A stretch of DNA of 64,000 nt from Filomicrobium sp. (GTDB lineage: Bacteria; Pseudomonadota; Alphaproteobacteria; Rhizobiales; Hyphomicrobiaceae): the NCBI GenBank assembly GCA_017792465.1, contig CP051234.1:1552606-1616605 (forward strand), read 5' to 3'. Every line of letters begins with the position of its first letter. Position 1 is the stretch's first letter. A program made the position numbers and the translations under genes. Under the pieces are notes generated by a model. The model ran no database searches. It worked only from the letters and a program-made list of their open reading frames with translations, and was not told where the DNA came from. Positions 56,870 through 64,000 of this stretch are shown one piece after another.

Positions 56870-56936
56870 GGCGTTGTCGACGTCCTTCGTCGTTTTTCAT
56901 AGTGCCGGTCGCGCACAACCGACTGCCGTACTCAAG

Positions 56937-57932
56937 TTAGTATTTGAAGTTGATCATCTTCTGCATCACGACCACGCCGCATCCCATCCAGAAGAGCCCC
57001 CCGGCAATCATGAAGTGGCCGATCTTGGTGGTGAAGAGCGGCATGATGTAATCGGGCGAAGACATGTAGACCATGGCCATCACACCCGGTGGGAGCGACG
57101 CAAGAACCGCGGCAGAAGCCGTCGCTTCGGCCGACAGCGCCTTGACCTTCATGGCCATGCGAATACGTGAGCGAAGAACTTCGGAGAGGTTGCCGAGGGC
57201 TTCCGACAGGTTGCCGCCCGCCTGCTGCTGAATGCCGATGACGATCGTCAAAAAGCGAACTTCAGGAAGCGGCATGCGTTGCGCAAGGCGATCGAGTGCT
57301 TCTCCGAGCGGGATGCCGACGCGCTGCTGCTCAACGACTTCCTTGAATTCCGAGCAAATCGGTTCGGGTGCTTCGCGGGCAATGATCTGCAAACATTCGT
57401 TGAGCGGCAAACCGGATTTCACGCCGCGGACGACGACATCCAAAGAGTTTGCCAGCTCTCTAAGAAACTTCTGTTGGCGCCATTTGGTCAGCTTGCCGAC
57501 GGTCCAGCGCGGGATCCCGAACATGCCGACGAAACCGGCGACCATCGTTGCGATCTGCGTCAATATCGAGCTTTCAAACGTCAGGCCAACGAAAATGGAA
57601 CAGGCTGCGCCGCAGATGGCACTGACGATCCAGAAGGCTTGCGGGGTCATCTTCAAACCGGCCCGCTGGAGACGCAGACGAAGGGAAACTTTTTCTTTCT
57701 GCTTCTGGCGCTCTTCGAGTTCCTTGAGGGTGTCGGAAACTTGTTTGCGGCGGTTGGCAGCCGTTTCTGCCGCGGTGCGCGCGGCGACCTTTGTCGAGCG
57801 TTTTTCGGTGACGCTCGCCATGCGTTTTTCGGCCTCATTGTCACCGGCAAACATCGGGTAAAGAACTGCGAAAATCAGCGCAGCGGCCGAAATCGCCCCG
57901 AGAAGCGGAAACAGCGTTTGTGCGTCAAGCAT
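56937..57932 (-). CDS. tadB: Tad pilus inner-membrane protein TadB
   Basis: A 331-residue T2SS-F protein. The ATG at 57932 overlaps the cpaF end by 8 bp. It has an N-terminal helix, a charged region (SVTEKRSTKVAARTAAETA), and the F-domain segment ANSLDVVVRGVKSGLPLNEC and FLTIVIGIQQQAGGNLSEAL. The C-terminal helix is MIAGGLFWMGCGVVVMQKMI. It forms the platform with TadC that couples the CpaF ATPase to pilin assembly. Confidence 0.94.
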   Translation of the reverse strand: MLDAQTLFPLLGAISAAALIFAVLYPMFAGDNEAEKRMASVTEKRSTKVAARTAAETAANRRKQVSDTLKELEERQKQKEKVSLRLRLQRAGLKMTPQAFWIVSAICGAACSIFVGLTFESSILTQIATMVAGFVGMFGIPRWTVGKLTKWRQQKFLRELANSLDVVVRGVKSGLPLNECLQIIAREAPEPICSEFKEVVEQQRVGIPLGEALDRLAQRMPLPEVRFLTIVIGIQQQAGGNLSEALGNLSEVLRSRIRMAMKVKALSAEATASAAVLASLPPGVMAMVYMSSPDYIMPLFTTKIGHFMIAGGLFWMGCGVVVMQKMINFKY

Positions 57933-59442
57933 GGCTTTCACCCATCGGGTTTCCGTGTTCGTCGAAGACTTCGGATTCAGCAAGCGCTTCGGACAGACGT
58001 CCGGTTTCGCTGTAGTACTCTGCGCGCTCCCAGAATGCCGGGCGCGAAATGCCGGTTGAACGATGGCGACCGGTCAATTTGCCATTGGCGTCTTCGCCCA
58101 TCGTTTCGTAAACGACGAGGTTCTGCAAAGTTACGACTTCGCCCTCCATGCCCATCACTTCGGTGATGTGGGTGATCTTTCTGGAGCCATCGCGCAGACG
58201 CGACGCCTGTACGATGACGTCGATCGAGCCGACGATCATTTCGCGGATTGTTTTCACCGGAAGGGCAAAGCCGCCCATCATGATCATCGATTCCAGACGG
58301 CTGATGGCTTCACGCGGCGAGTTGGCGTGGAGCGTTCCCATCGAGCCGTCGTGGCCGGTGTTCATGGCCTGTAGCAAGTCGAACGCTTCGGGGCCGCGGA
58401 CCTCGCCGACGATGATGCGCTCAGGACGCATACGCAGACAGTTCTTGACGAGGTCGCGCATGGTAATTTCGCCTTCGCCTTCGAGGTTTGGCGGGCGCGT
58501 TTCAAGGCGCACAACATGCGGCTGCTGGAGCTGAAGTTCGGCCGAGTCTTCGCAGGTGATGATGCGTTCATCGTGATCGATCGAGCCGGTCAGGCAGTTG
58601 AGCAGGGTCGTTTTACCAGAGCCCGTACCCCCCGAGATCAATACGTTGCAGCGAACACGACCGATGATTTCCAGGATCGTCTTGGCTTGCGGCGTGATCG
58701 AGCCGAACTTGACGAGCTGCTCAAGACGCAGACGGTCTTTTTTGAACTTACGAATGGTGAGTGCCGCACCATCAATGGCCAGCGGCGGCGCAATGACGTT
58801 GACACGTGAGCCATCGGGAAGACGCGCGTCGCATATCGGGCTTGATTCATCGACGCGGCGGCCGACCTGGCTGACGATGCGCTGGCAGATGTTCATCAGC
58901 TGGGCGTTGTCGGCGAAGCGGACGCCCGTCCTTTGAACCTTGCCGTTGACTTCGATGTAGGTCGTTGCCGCCCCGTTGACCATGATATCGGCGATGTCGT
59001 CGCGCGCCAGAAGCGGCTCCAGCGGTCCATAGCCTAAGACGTCGTTACAGATGTCTTCGAGCAGTTCTTCCTGCTCGGCAATCGACATGACAACGTTCTT
59101 GAGCTGAATGATCTCGCTGACGATGTCGCGGATCTCTTCGCGCGCGGCGATTGCATCGAGCTTGGAAAGCTGCGTGAGGTCGATGGTGTCGATGAGAGCA
59201 TTGAAGACGGTCGTCTTGACGTCGTAATACTCTTCCGAATGGGAGCGCTGTTTCTCGGCCTCCGGCTCGGGCGCAGGCTTGGGCGGAGCTGCCGGTTTTG
59301 GCGCGGCTTCTGCCTTCGGCTCTGGGGCGGCAGCCGGCTTAGGGGCAGCGGCGGGCTTTGGCGCGGCAACCGGCTTTGGCGCGGGCGCTGCCTTTTTAGG
59401 GGTCGCCACGCTTGCAGGATCGTTCGTGCGCTTGCCGAACAT
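57925..59442 (-). CDS. cpaF: Tad pilus secretion ATPase CpaF/TadA
   Basis: A 505-residue ATPase that powers pilus extension and retraction. An unusual Pro/Ala/Lys-rich N-terminal tail of about 70 residues ([20 protein letters not shown]) precedes the catalytic part. Walker A is [16 protein letters not shown], with the Asp and His boxes as in type II/IV secretion ATPases: VTLQNLVV-type end, [20 protein letters not shown] and [26 protein letters not shown] lies ten bases before the ATG. It is separated from cpaE by 202 bp with a hairpin. Confidence 0.96.
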   Translation of the reverse strand: MFGKRTNDPASVATPKKAAPAPKPVAAPKPAAAPKPAAAPEPKAEAAPKPAAPPKPAPEPEAEKQRSHSEEYYDVKTTVFNALIDTIDLTQLSKLDAIAAREEIRDIVSEIIQLKNVVMSIAEQEELLEDICNDVLGYGPLEPLLARDDIADIMVNGAATTYIEVNGKVQRTGVRFADNAQLMNICQRIVSQVGRRVDESSPICDARLPDGSRVNVIAPPLAIDGAALTIRKFKKDRLRLEQLVKFGSITPQAKTILEIIGRVRCNVLISGGTGSGKTTLLNCLTGSIDHDERIITCEDSAELQLQQPHVVRLETRPPNLEGEGEITMRDLVKNCLRMRPERIIVGEVRGPEAFDLLQAMNTGHDGSMGTLHANSPREAISRLESMIMMGGFALPVKTIREMIVGSIDVIVQASRLRDGSRKITHITEVMGMEGEVVTLQNLVVYETMGEDANGKLTGRHRSTGISRPAFWERAEYYSETGRLSEALAESEVFDEHGNPMGESHA

Positions 59443-59540
59443 CAGTAGCTCACTCCTCGAAGTCTTTTAAACCTGTAGATCCGAATTATGAGACGAATAA
59501 CCTAAAGGTTTGTTTCCAAACGCCTCTTACCGGGAAATCA

Positions 59541-59585
59541 AAGCCCGCCTCGCAAGGTGCCGTTAACTTGGCGCGAGGCGGGCTT
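59541..59585 (-). terminator. Hairpin between cpaE and cpaF (possible attenuator)
   Basis: AAGCCCGCCTCGC (59541-59553) pairs perfectly with GCGAGGCGGGCTT (59573-59585) around a 19-base loop. On the minus strand it is followed by TGATTTCCC, a weak T-tract. It lies inside the pilus operon, so it may reduce rather than stop transcription into cpaF-tadB-tadC. Confidence 0.65.
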
Positions 59586-59644
59586 TCATCTTCATCAACG
59601 TTGCGTTAACGCGCCGCTCGGCGCTTCATGCTTTCGCAATTCAA

Positions 59645-60946
59645 TCAGCCGAGTTTCAAGTTCAGCTTTTCAAGGAACGGAGCCAGAGCCGACTTCTTCT
59701 CCTGGCGCACTTCCTGACGATTGGCGATCATCATCGCGATCTGACGCAGAATTGGCGCGGCCTTGGATTTCGGATTGAGCTCCTCGATCATCTGACCGTT
59801 GTTGGAGGCCTGTCCGAACGTTTCAGGATCGAACTCGATCTCGGCGGTGACCTTGACCTCAAGGGCCTGTTCGAAATCACGCGCCGTGATCTCAGGGCGC
59901 TTTGGCATGTTGGTCATGTTGAGAACGAGGTGGGGGACGTTGTCGTTCTTACGGTGCTGCTTCAACAGGTCGATGATGTTCTTGGCGTTGCGCAGGTTTG
60001 CCAGATCCGGAGTCGCGGTGATGACGACCTCATCGGCCTGCAACAGCAGCCGCTTTGTCCACGCCGTCCAAAGATGCGGAAGATCGAGTGCCATGTAGGG
60101 TACGTTCTGGCGCACGACATCGATGACCGTTTCGCAGGCTTCAGGTTGCAGATCATAATCGCGGTCGAGGACGACGGGCGCTGCGAAGATCGACAAATGT
60201 TCGGAGCATTTCGTCAGCAGGCGATCGAGCAGGACTTCGTCCAGACGCTCCGGGCTGGAGAGCGCTTCGGCGATCCCCTGCACCGGGTCCTGATTGAAGT
60301 CGAGACCGGTGGTGCCGAAAGCGAGGTCGAAGTCGGCAATCACAAGATCCGAACGAAGGACTTCGGAAAGAACCCAGGATGCGTTGTGGCAAACCGTCGA
60401 CGAGCCCACGCCGCCTTTGGCGCCGATGAACGCGTAGACGTTGCCGACCGGGTCGGAGGCCGGATCGTTATAAAGGTTGGAAACACTTTCCATCAGATCG
60501 AGCGGGGTGATCGGCGCGACCAGATATTCGCCGACTCCGCGCTTCAAGAGCTCACGATAAAGGATGACGTCATTGACGTGGCCGATGACGATCACCTTCG
60601 TGCCGGCATCGCAGCACTCGGCCAAGGCATCGAGTTCGGCGAGCAGGGCGTCGCGATTTCCCGAGCACTCGACGATGATGAGGTTCGGTGTCGGGCTTTC
60701 CTGATAGTGTGCAACGGCTGCCGGCGTGCCACCCATGTGGATCGACACGTGGGTCTTGGACAGACGCCGGTCGTCGGCTGCCGACTGCACGGCACCGGCG
60801 ACAGGTTGTGTTTCGCAAAACGCCTGGATCGAAATCCGGGGAACAGGGCGCGCCCGCTCGACATTGCCTTGGCCCGCATCGTCCGCCGGCATGTCCTGAC
60901 CTGGATAGGTCAGTTCGTCGTGCACATCATCAGCGTGGTTCGACAT
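59645..60946 (-). CDS. cpaE: Tad pilus assembly ATPase CpaE/TadZ
   Basis: A 433-residue MinD/ParA-like ATPase that localises the pilus machine at the pole. The ATG at 60946 has AGGAA five bases upstream. An N-terminal receiver-like region without clear Asp acceptor (LIIVECSGNRDALLAELDAL) is followed by the ATPase domain. The deviant Walker A is IGAKGGVGSSTVCHNASWVL and the Walker B-type segment is LVIADFDLAFGTTGLDFNQD. The conserved VVLDRDYDLQ and ITATPDLANLRNAKNIIDLL segments fit TadZ. A 202-bp gap follows. Confidence 0.94.
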   Translation of the reverse strand: MSNHADDVHDELTYPGQDMPADDAGQGNVERARPVPRISIQAFCETQPVAGAVQSAADDRRLSKTHVSIHMGGTPAAVAHYQESPTPNLIIVECSGNRDALLAELDALAECCDAGTKVIVIGHVNDVILYRELLKRGVGEYLVAPITPLDLMESVSNLYNDPASDPVGNVYAFIGAKGGVGSSTVCHNASWVLSEVLRSDLVIADFDLAFGTTGLDFNQDPVQGIAEALSSPERLDEVLLDRLLTKCSEHLSIFAAPVVLDRDYDLQPEACETVIDVVRQNVPYMALDLPHLWTAWTKRLLLQADEVVITATPDLANLRNAKNIIDLLKQHRKNDNVPHLVLNMTNMPKRPEITARDFEQALEVKVTAEIEFDPETFGQASNNGQMIEELNPKSKAAPILRQIAMMIANRQEVRQEKKSALAPFLEKLNLKLG

Positions 60947-60962
60947 GATTATTCCTGCCAGC

Positions 60963-61688
60963 TTAGTTGGACTTCTTGACTTTGACTTCTTCGTCCTTGG
61001 ACTTCTTGGCCCCGGTCGTCTCACCCTTGATGTACTTGTTCCAGACGACATCGCGGCGTTCGGAAGATCGGCCCGTCATGCCGCGCGGATGGATAAGATC
61101 CGAAGCGTTTGCGATCTGCGCTGCAAAGTTGCGCTGCGTCGCGCAGCCAAGGTTGGGATAGGGAAGGTTGCCCGGCTCGGATGCCAGGTTTGTCGACCAG
61201 TCGCCGCATTGTGGTGCCTCGGCGACGTAGCTCACGTATGACAGCTGGATCGGCGGCTGCGGCTCACCTTCACTGTGATAGGCTTCGACCAGGATATCGC
61301 CGGCGTTGGCGCCTTCGGCTTCCAGGATCATGTGGATTTCCCGGGAGACTTCCATCGCGGCCACTTCGTTCGGCGAACCGCTTGGTGCACGCAAAATGAT
61401 GCGACCACCGTCGGCTCCGGCTGCGCGGAAGCGCGCGTAGAAATCAACGATTTCGGCGCGTTGGCGTGGTGACAGACCGGAGGTCCCGCGCACCACACGG
61501 ATCGGCAGCGTGGTGGGCTGTTCGGAGACCAGGATCGGGTGGCGCTGAGCCGGATCGATTAGGGTCCATCCGGCGACGCGGGTGCCTGGTTCCTCCATGT
61601 GCTTGCAGCCGGTTACCGCGAGCGCTGTAAGGGCGGTGACCAGAACCAGCCGGCCGCACGGAAAGGCATTTTTAATCGACTTCGTCAT
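60963..61688 (-). CDS. cpaD: Tad pilus lipoprotein CpaD
   Basis: A 241-residue outer-membrane lipoprotein. The ATG at 61688 has GGAG seven bases upstream; another ATG lies two codons before it. Signal sequence and lipobox are LVTALTALAVTGC. The mature part shows RHPILVSEQPTTLPI, LSPRQRAEIVDFYARFRAAG, CGDWSTNLASEPGNLPYPNL and GCATQRNFAAQIANASDLIH, with the CpaD pattern of conserved Trp/Cys. It probably supports the secretin. The start lies 27 bp after the cpaC stop. Confidence 0.93.
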   Translation of the reverse strand: MTKSIKNAFPCGRLVLVTALTALAVTGCKHMEEPGTRVAGWTLIDPAQRHPILVSEQPTTLPIRVVRGTSGLSPRQRAEIVDFYARFRAAGADGGRIILRAPSGSPNEVAAMEVSREIHMILEAEGANAGDILVEAYHSEGEPQPPIQLSYVSYVAEAPQCGDWSTNLASEPGNLPYPNLGCATQRNFAAQIANASDLIHPRGMTGRSSERRDVVWNKYIKGETTGAKKSKDEEVKVKKSN

Positions 61689-61714
61689 GTTCATTCTCCA
61701 CGTGCGCTGTCGGC

Positions 61715-63426
61715 TCATTCGACGATGAAACCGTAGTCGCCCTTGAGGCCGCCATCGGGGATTGCGGTGCCGCGGCCGTAGATGCGGTTCACGTGTCCGA
61801 GGAAGTTGGCCTTCATGTCGGTTGCATCCGCCATGCCGTCGGCGGGTCCAGCCAATTCCTTGGTGGCCGTCGGGCGCACGACGTAAGGGGTCACGATGAT
61901 GACAAGCTCGGTTTCCTGCTTCACGAAGTCCCGCGAGCGGAACAGCGTGCCAAGGATCGGGATGTCTTTCAGACCGGGGACACCGTCGATGTTTTGACGC
62001 GTGTCTTCGGACAAGAGACCTGCCATTGCCAGCGAGCCACCTGAGGGCAACTCGACGGTCGAGTTGGCGCGACGGGTTTTGATTGCCGGGATCTGCAAGC
62101 TGCCGATCTGAACCGCGCCCTGGTTGGAGAGTTCGGAGACTTCGCTTTCGATCTTCAGCGAGATGCGGCCTTCGGACATGACCACGGGAGTGAAGGCGAC
62201 GCCGACACCGAATTCCTTGAAGATGACGCTGACCTGGCCTTGGCTGTCGACGATCGGGATCGGGAACTCACCGCCGGCTAGGAACTTGGCCGTTTCGCCC
62301 GACACGGCGGTCAGGTTGGGTTCGGCGGGAACTCACCGCCGGCTAGGAACTTGGCCGTTTCGCCCGACACGGCGGTCAGGTTGGGTTCGGCGAGCGTCTT
62401 GATCAGTCCCTGGCGTTCAAGAGCGCGCACGACATAGGCTGCCGATTGGTTGCCGGTTCCCCAGGCGCCGGCAACACCGGAGTTGCCGAACGGCAGGGAT
62501 GTATCGCTTCCGCCTGAGCCCGCAAACGAGTTGAAGGTCTGCAGGGGCTGGCCGGTGATTGCAGTCGCGATCCCTGCCAGAGGCATTGCGCCGAGACCTT
62601 CAGCGGCGGTCAGTGGCAGGTTGTTCTCGGTCAGAATGGAGGTCGAGAAGTTGCCGGAGTTGATCTTGGCGCCGATGTTGATGCCAAACTGCTTCAGCAT
62701 CGCGCGCTGGACTTCGGCGACCTTGACGCGGAGCATGACCTGCTCTTCGCCTTCAACCTGAAGGAGGTTGATGACGACGCTCTCGCCTTCCTGTTTCTCA
62801 AACTTTTTGACCGCCGTTCCTTCGTCGTTATCACCACCTTTGGATTCAAACTCGACGGTGACGAACTGCTTGGCGATGTTTGACGCACGCGAGGACTCAG
62901 CCGGGCTGCGGACGTGACCGGTCAGGATCACCGTCTGGTTGATCATCTCGACCTTAATGCGGCCGCCGGGGATCAACCGGTTCAGCATTTCTTCGAGGCC
63001 TGCGGTTTCGCGCTCGACGAACAGTTCAAGGGTCGCGAACTGCTCACCGTTGGTATCGAAGAAGAAAGCGTTGGCTTCGCCGATCCGCCGGGCCAGCAGG
63101 AAGACGCGGTTGGATGACAGGACAACGGCATCGACCGCTTGCGGGTTTGAGACCATCACGTCGCGGACGTCACGCGGAAACTCGACGAGGACGGACTTGC
63201 CCAGACCGATGCGGACGTTGCGGTGATGTGGAACGCTTCCGGTATCGGGGATCTGAACGACCGAATGGTGCGACAGCGAGCTGCCGGCGACCCTATCGGG
63301 TGCGTTGGATCCACGAAAACTTTGCGCGTTTGCGCTGCCGGAACCAAAGCCAATCAGGGCGGTTGCGACTAGTGCCAGGGATGCAACCAGGGCAGCGCCC
63401 CAGAGCTTGGAAGTCCTGTCATGCAT
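61715..63426 (-). pseudogene. cpaC: Tad pilus secretin CpaC, disrupted by a 65-bp tandem duplication
   Basis: The 5' part (63426 to 62311) encodes a signal segment, an N-terminal pilus secretin region (RNVRIGLGKSVLVEFPRDVR), a BON-like region (IKVEMINQTVILTGHVRSPA) and the first half of the secretin domain. It ends abruptly at AGGEFPPNPT. The 3' part (62305 to 61715, 196 residues) resumes in another frame with SGETAKFLAGGEFPIPIVDS and contains the conserved C-terminal half (GVPGLKDIPILGTLFRS). The 65-bp duplication at 62262-62391 causes the shift. Without one copy the frame would be 548 codons with no stop. As given, no complete outer-membrane secretin can be made from a normal start. Confidence 0.92.
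62262..62391. repeat. Exact 65-bp tandem duplication inside cpaC
   Basis: Copy 1 is 62262-62326 and copy 2 is 62327-62391; both begin GGGAACTCACCGCCGGCTAG. No mismatch is seen. The unit length is not a multiple of three, so one copy shifts the frame by two. Identity argues for a very recent event or an assembly artefact. Confidence 0.97.
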
Positions 63427-63465
63427 TGCTTTTCAAGCCTCTTCACGAGCTACCAGACGGGGCGA

Positions 63466-64000
63466 TTAATTCACGCCGTACGCACGCGACTTGGCTCCAT
63501 AACGCAGAACACTGACGGAGTTAGTCTCTTCACGATTGAGGGCATTGCCGGTCTGGTTTTGCCCTTCAGAATTCAAATCTGCGACAGAGCGCAGCGACAA
63601 AGTGATCTCGCCCATGGAGTTGGCGAGAGCCATCAGTTCGGCCTGACGCGGGGTCAGTTCGAGCGTGGCTGTTGTGGTTGAGCTGGCCGAATCGGCGGAC
63701 TTTTTGCCGTTGGCGGTTTCAATCTGCTGGCCGATTGCGAGAACGCGGACGTTGCGGAACAGCGTATCGGCGACGTAGTCCTCCTTGCCCGTTCGCGAGC
63801 GGATCGAGCGGATGAGGATGACGTCAACGTGGTCGTTAGGCAGGATGAGGCCGCCGACTGCCGTGCGCGGTTCGATGCGGGTAGAGACGGCCCGCATGCC
63901 GGTCGGAAGGATTGCGGCGACGACGCCGCCCTGGCCAGCCTTGATCAGCTTCTGAACGGTAATCGGTTCACCGGCGATGAGCGGCGAGCGGGCGATCGAT
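63466..64000 (-). CDS. cpaB: Tad pilus assembly protein CpaB/RcpC, 5' end outside window
   Basis: The C-terminal 178 codons of CpaB, open to the window edge. The SAF-like and RcpC-type region reads ITVQKLIKAGQGGVVAAILP, then TGMRAVSTRIEPRTAVGG and LILPNDHVDVILIR. The end carries TATLELTPRQAELMALANSM and GEITLSLRSVADL, the conserved C-terminal stretch. CpaB is periplasmic and acts with the secretin. It is followed 39 bp later by cpaC, and the pilin and prepilin peptidase genes are expected further upstream, outside the window. Confidence 0.92.
   Translation of the reverse strand, partial: SIARSPLIAGEPITVQKLIKAGQGGVVAAILPTGMRAVSTRIEPRTAVGGLILPNDHVDVILIRSIRSRTGKEDYVADTLFRNVRVLAIGQQIETANGKKSADSASSTTTATLELTPRQAELMALANSMGEITLSLRSVADLNSEGQNQTGNALNREETNSVSVLRYGAKSRAYGVN

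Noticed and set aside
59930-60979. A 349-codon open frame antisense to cpaE
   Set aside because: Composition is typical of antisense frames in this genome and no motif is visible.

Overview
The window looks like a chromosomal segment of an alphaproteobacterium of the order Hyphomicrobiales, plausibly a Hyphomicrobium-like relative. It is GC-rich with a strong G/C bias at third codon positions. The DnaX zinc module is reduced to one cysteine, as in rhizobial DnaX, and a cycM / kdsB-pheA divergent block, a compact SRP RNA and a CpaB-CpaF/TadB-TadC pilus operon are present. No rRNA, tRNA, insertion sequence, prophage core or CRISPR array was seen. This was worked out by reading alone, without database searches.

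Layout. 1-4.3 kb: a LuxR-type response regulator convergent with a solute-symporter-fused hybrid histidine kinase (CrbR/CrbS-like). 4.5-8.3 kb: two tandem, diverged DUF262-DUF1524 proteins, a probable defence module. 8.6-11.8 kb: DUF952-pyrD, a MATE transporter and a small membrane protein. 11.9-15.5 kb: an Lhr-type helicase and the PdeM phosphoesterase of the ligase-associated DNA repair set. 15.6-18.5 kb: TIGR02186 protein, TauE/SafE permease and mscL. 18.6-26.5 kb: a Yej-type oligopeptide ABC importer with two binding proteins. 26.8-31.4 kb: membrane-anchored cytochrome c, kdsB, pheA, an SDR and an unknown membrane protein. 31.5 kb: the SRP RNA gene (minus strand), followed by nudC. 32.9-36.0 kb: a periplasmic copper set (DUF2946, outer-membrane barrel, PCuAC, SCO).

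36.1-45.6 kb: dnaX-ybaB and recR, normally adjacent, are separated by about 6.5 kb. The intervening DNA carries a YeeE/DUF6691/DUF442 sulfur operon and an unusual pair. The first member is a large protein with a T4-lysozyme/pesticin-like domain, an L,D-transpeptidase-like HX14SxGC signature, a peptidoglycan-binding repeat and a C-terminal membrane segment. The second is a helical-repeat protein with an intact trypsin-like protease domain. This pair is the best candidate here for an undescribed system. 45.8-51.9 kb: a MATE transporter, then surface-polysaccharide genes (membrane nucleotide-sugar dehydratase, glycosyltransferase, NAD-dependent epimerase). 51.9-54.4 kb: an NlpC/P60 endopeptidase and an M17 aminopeptidase.

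54.7-64 kb: a Tad/Cpa pilus locus (tadD convergent with cpaB-C-D-E-F-tadB-tadC). In this sequence the secretin gene cpaC is broken by an exact 65-bp tandem duplication; removing one copy restores a 548-codon frame. It is either an assembly or cloning artefact, or a genuine and potentially reversible off-switch for the pilus. Several intergenic hairpins, including a tandem terminator array after tadD, are also annotated.
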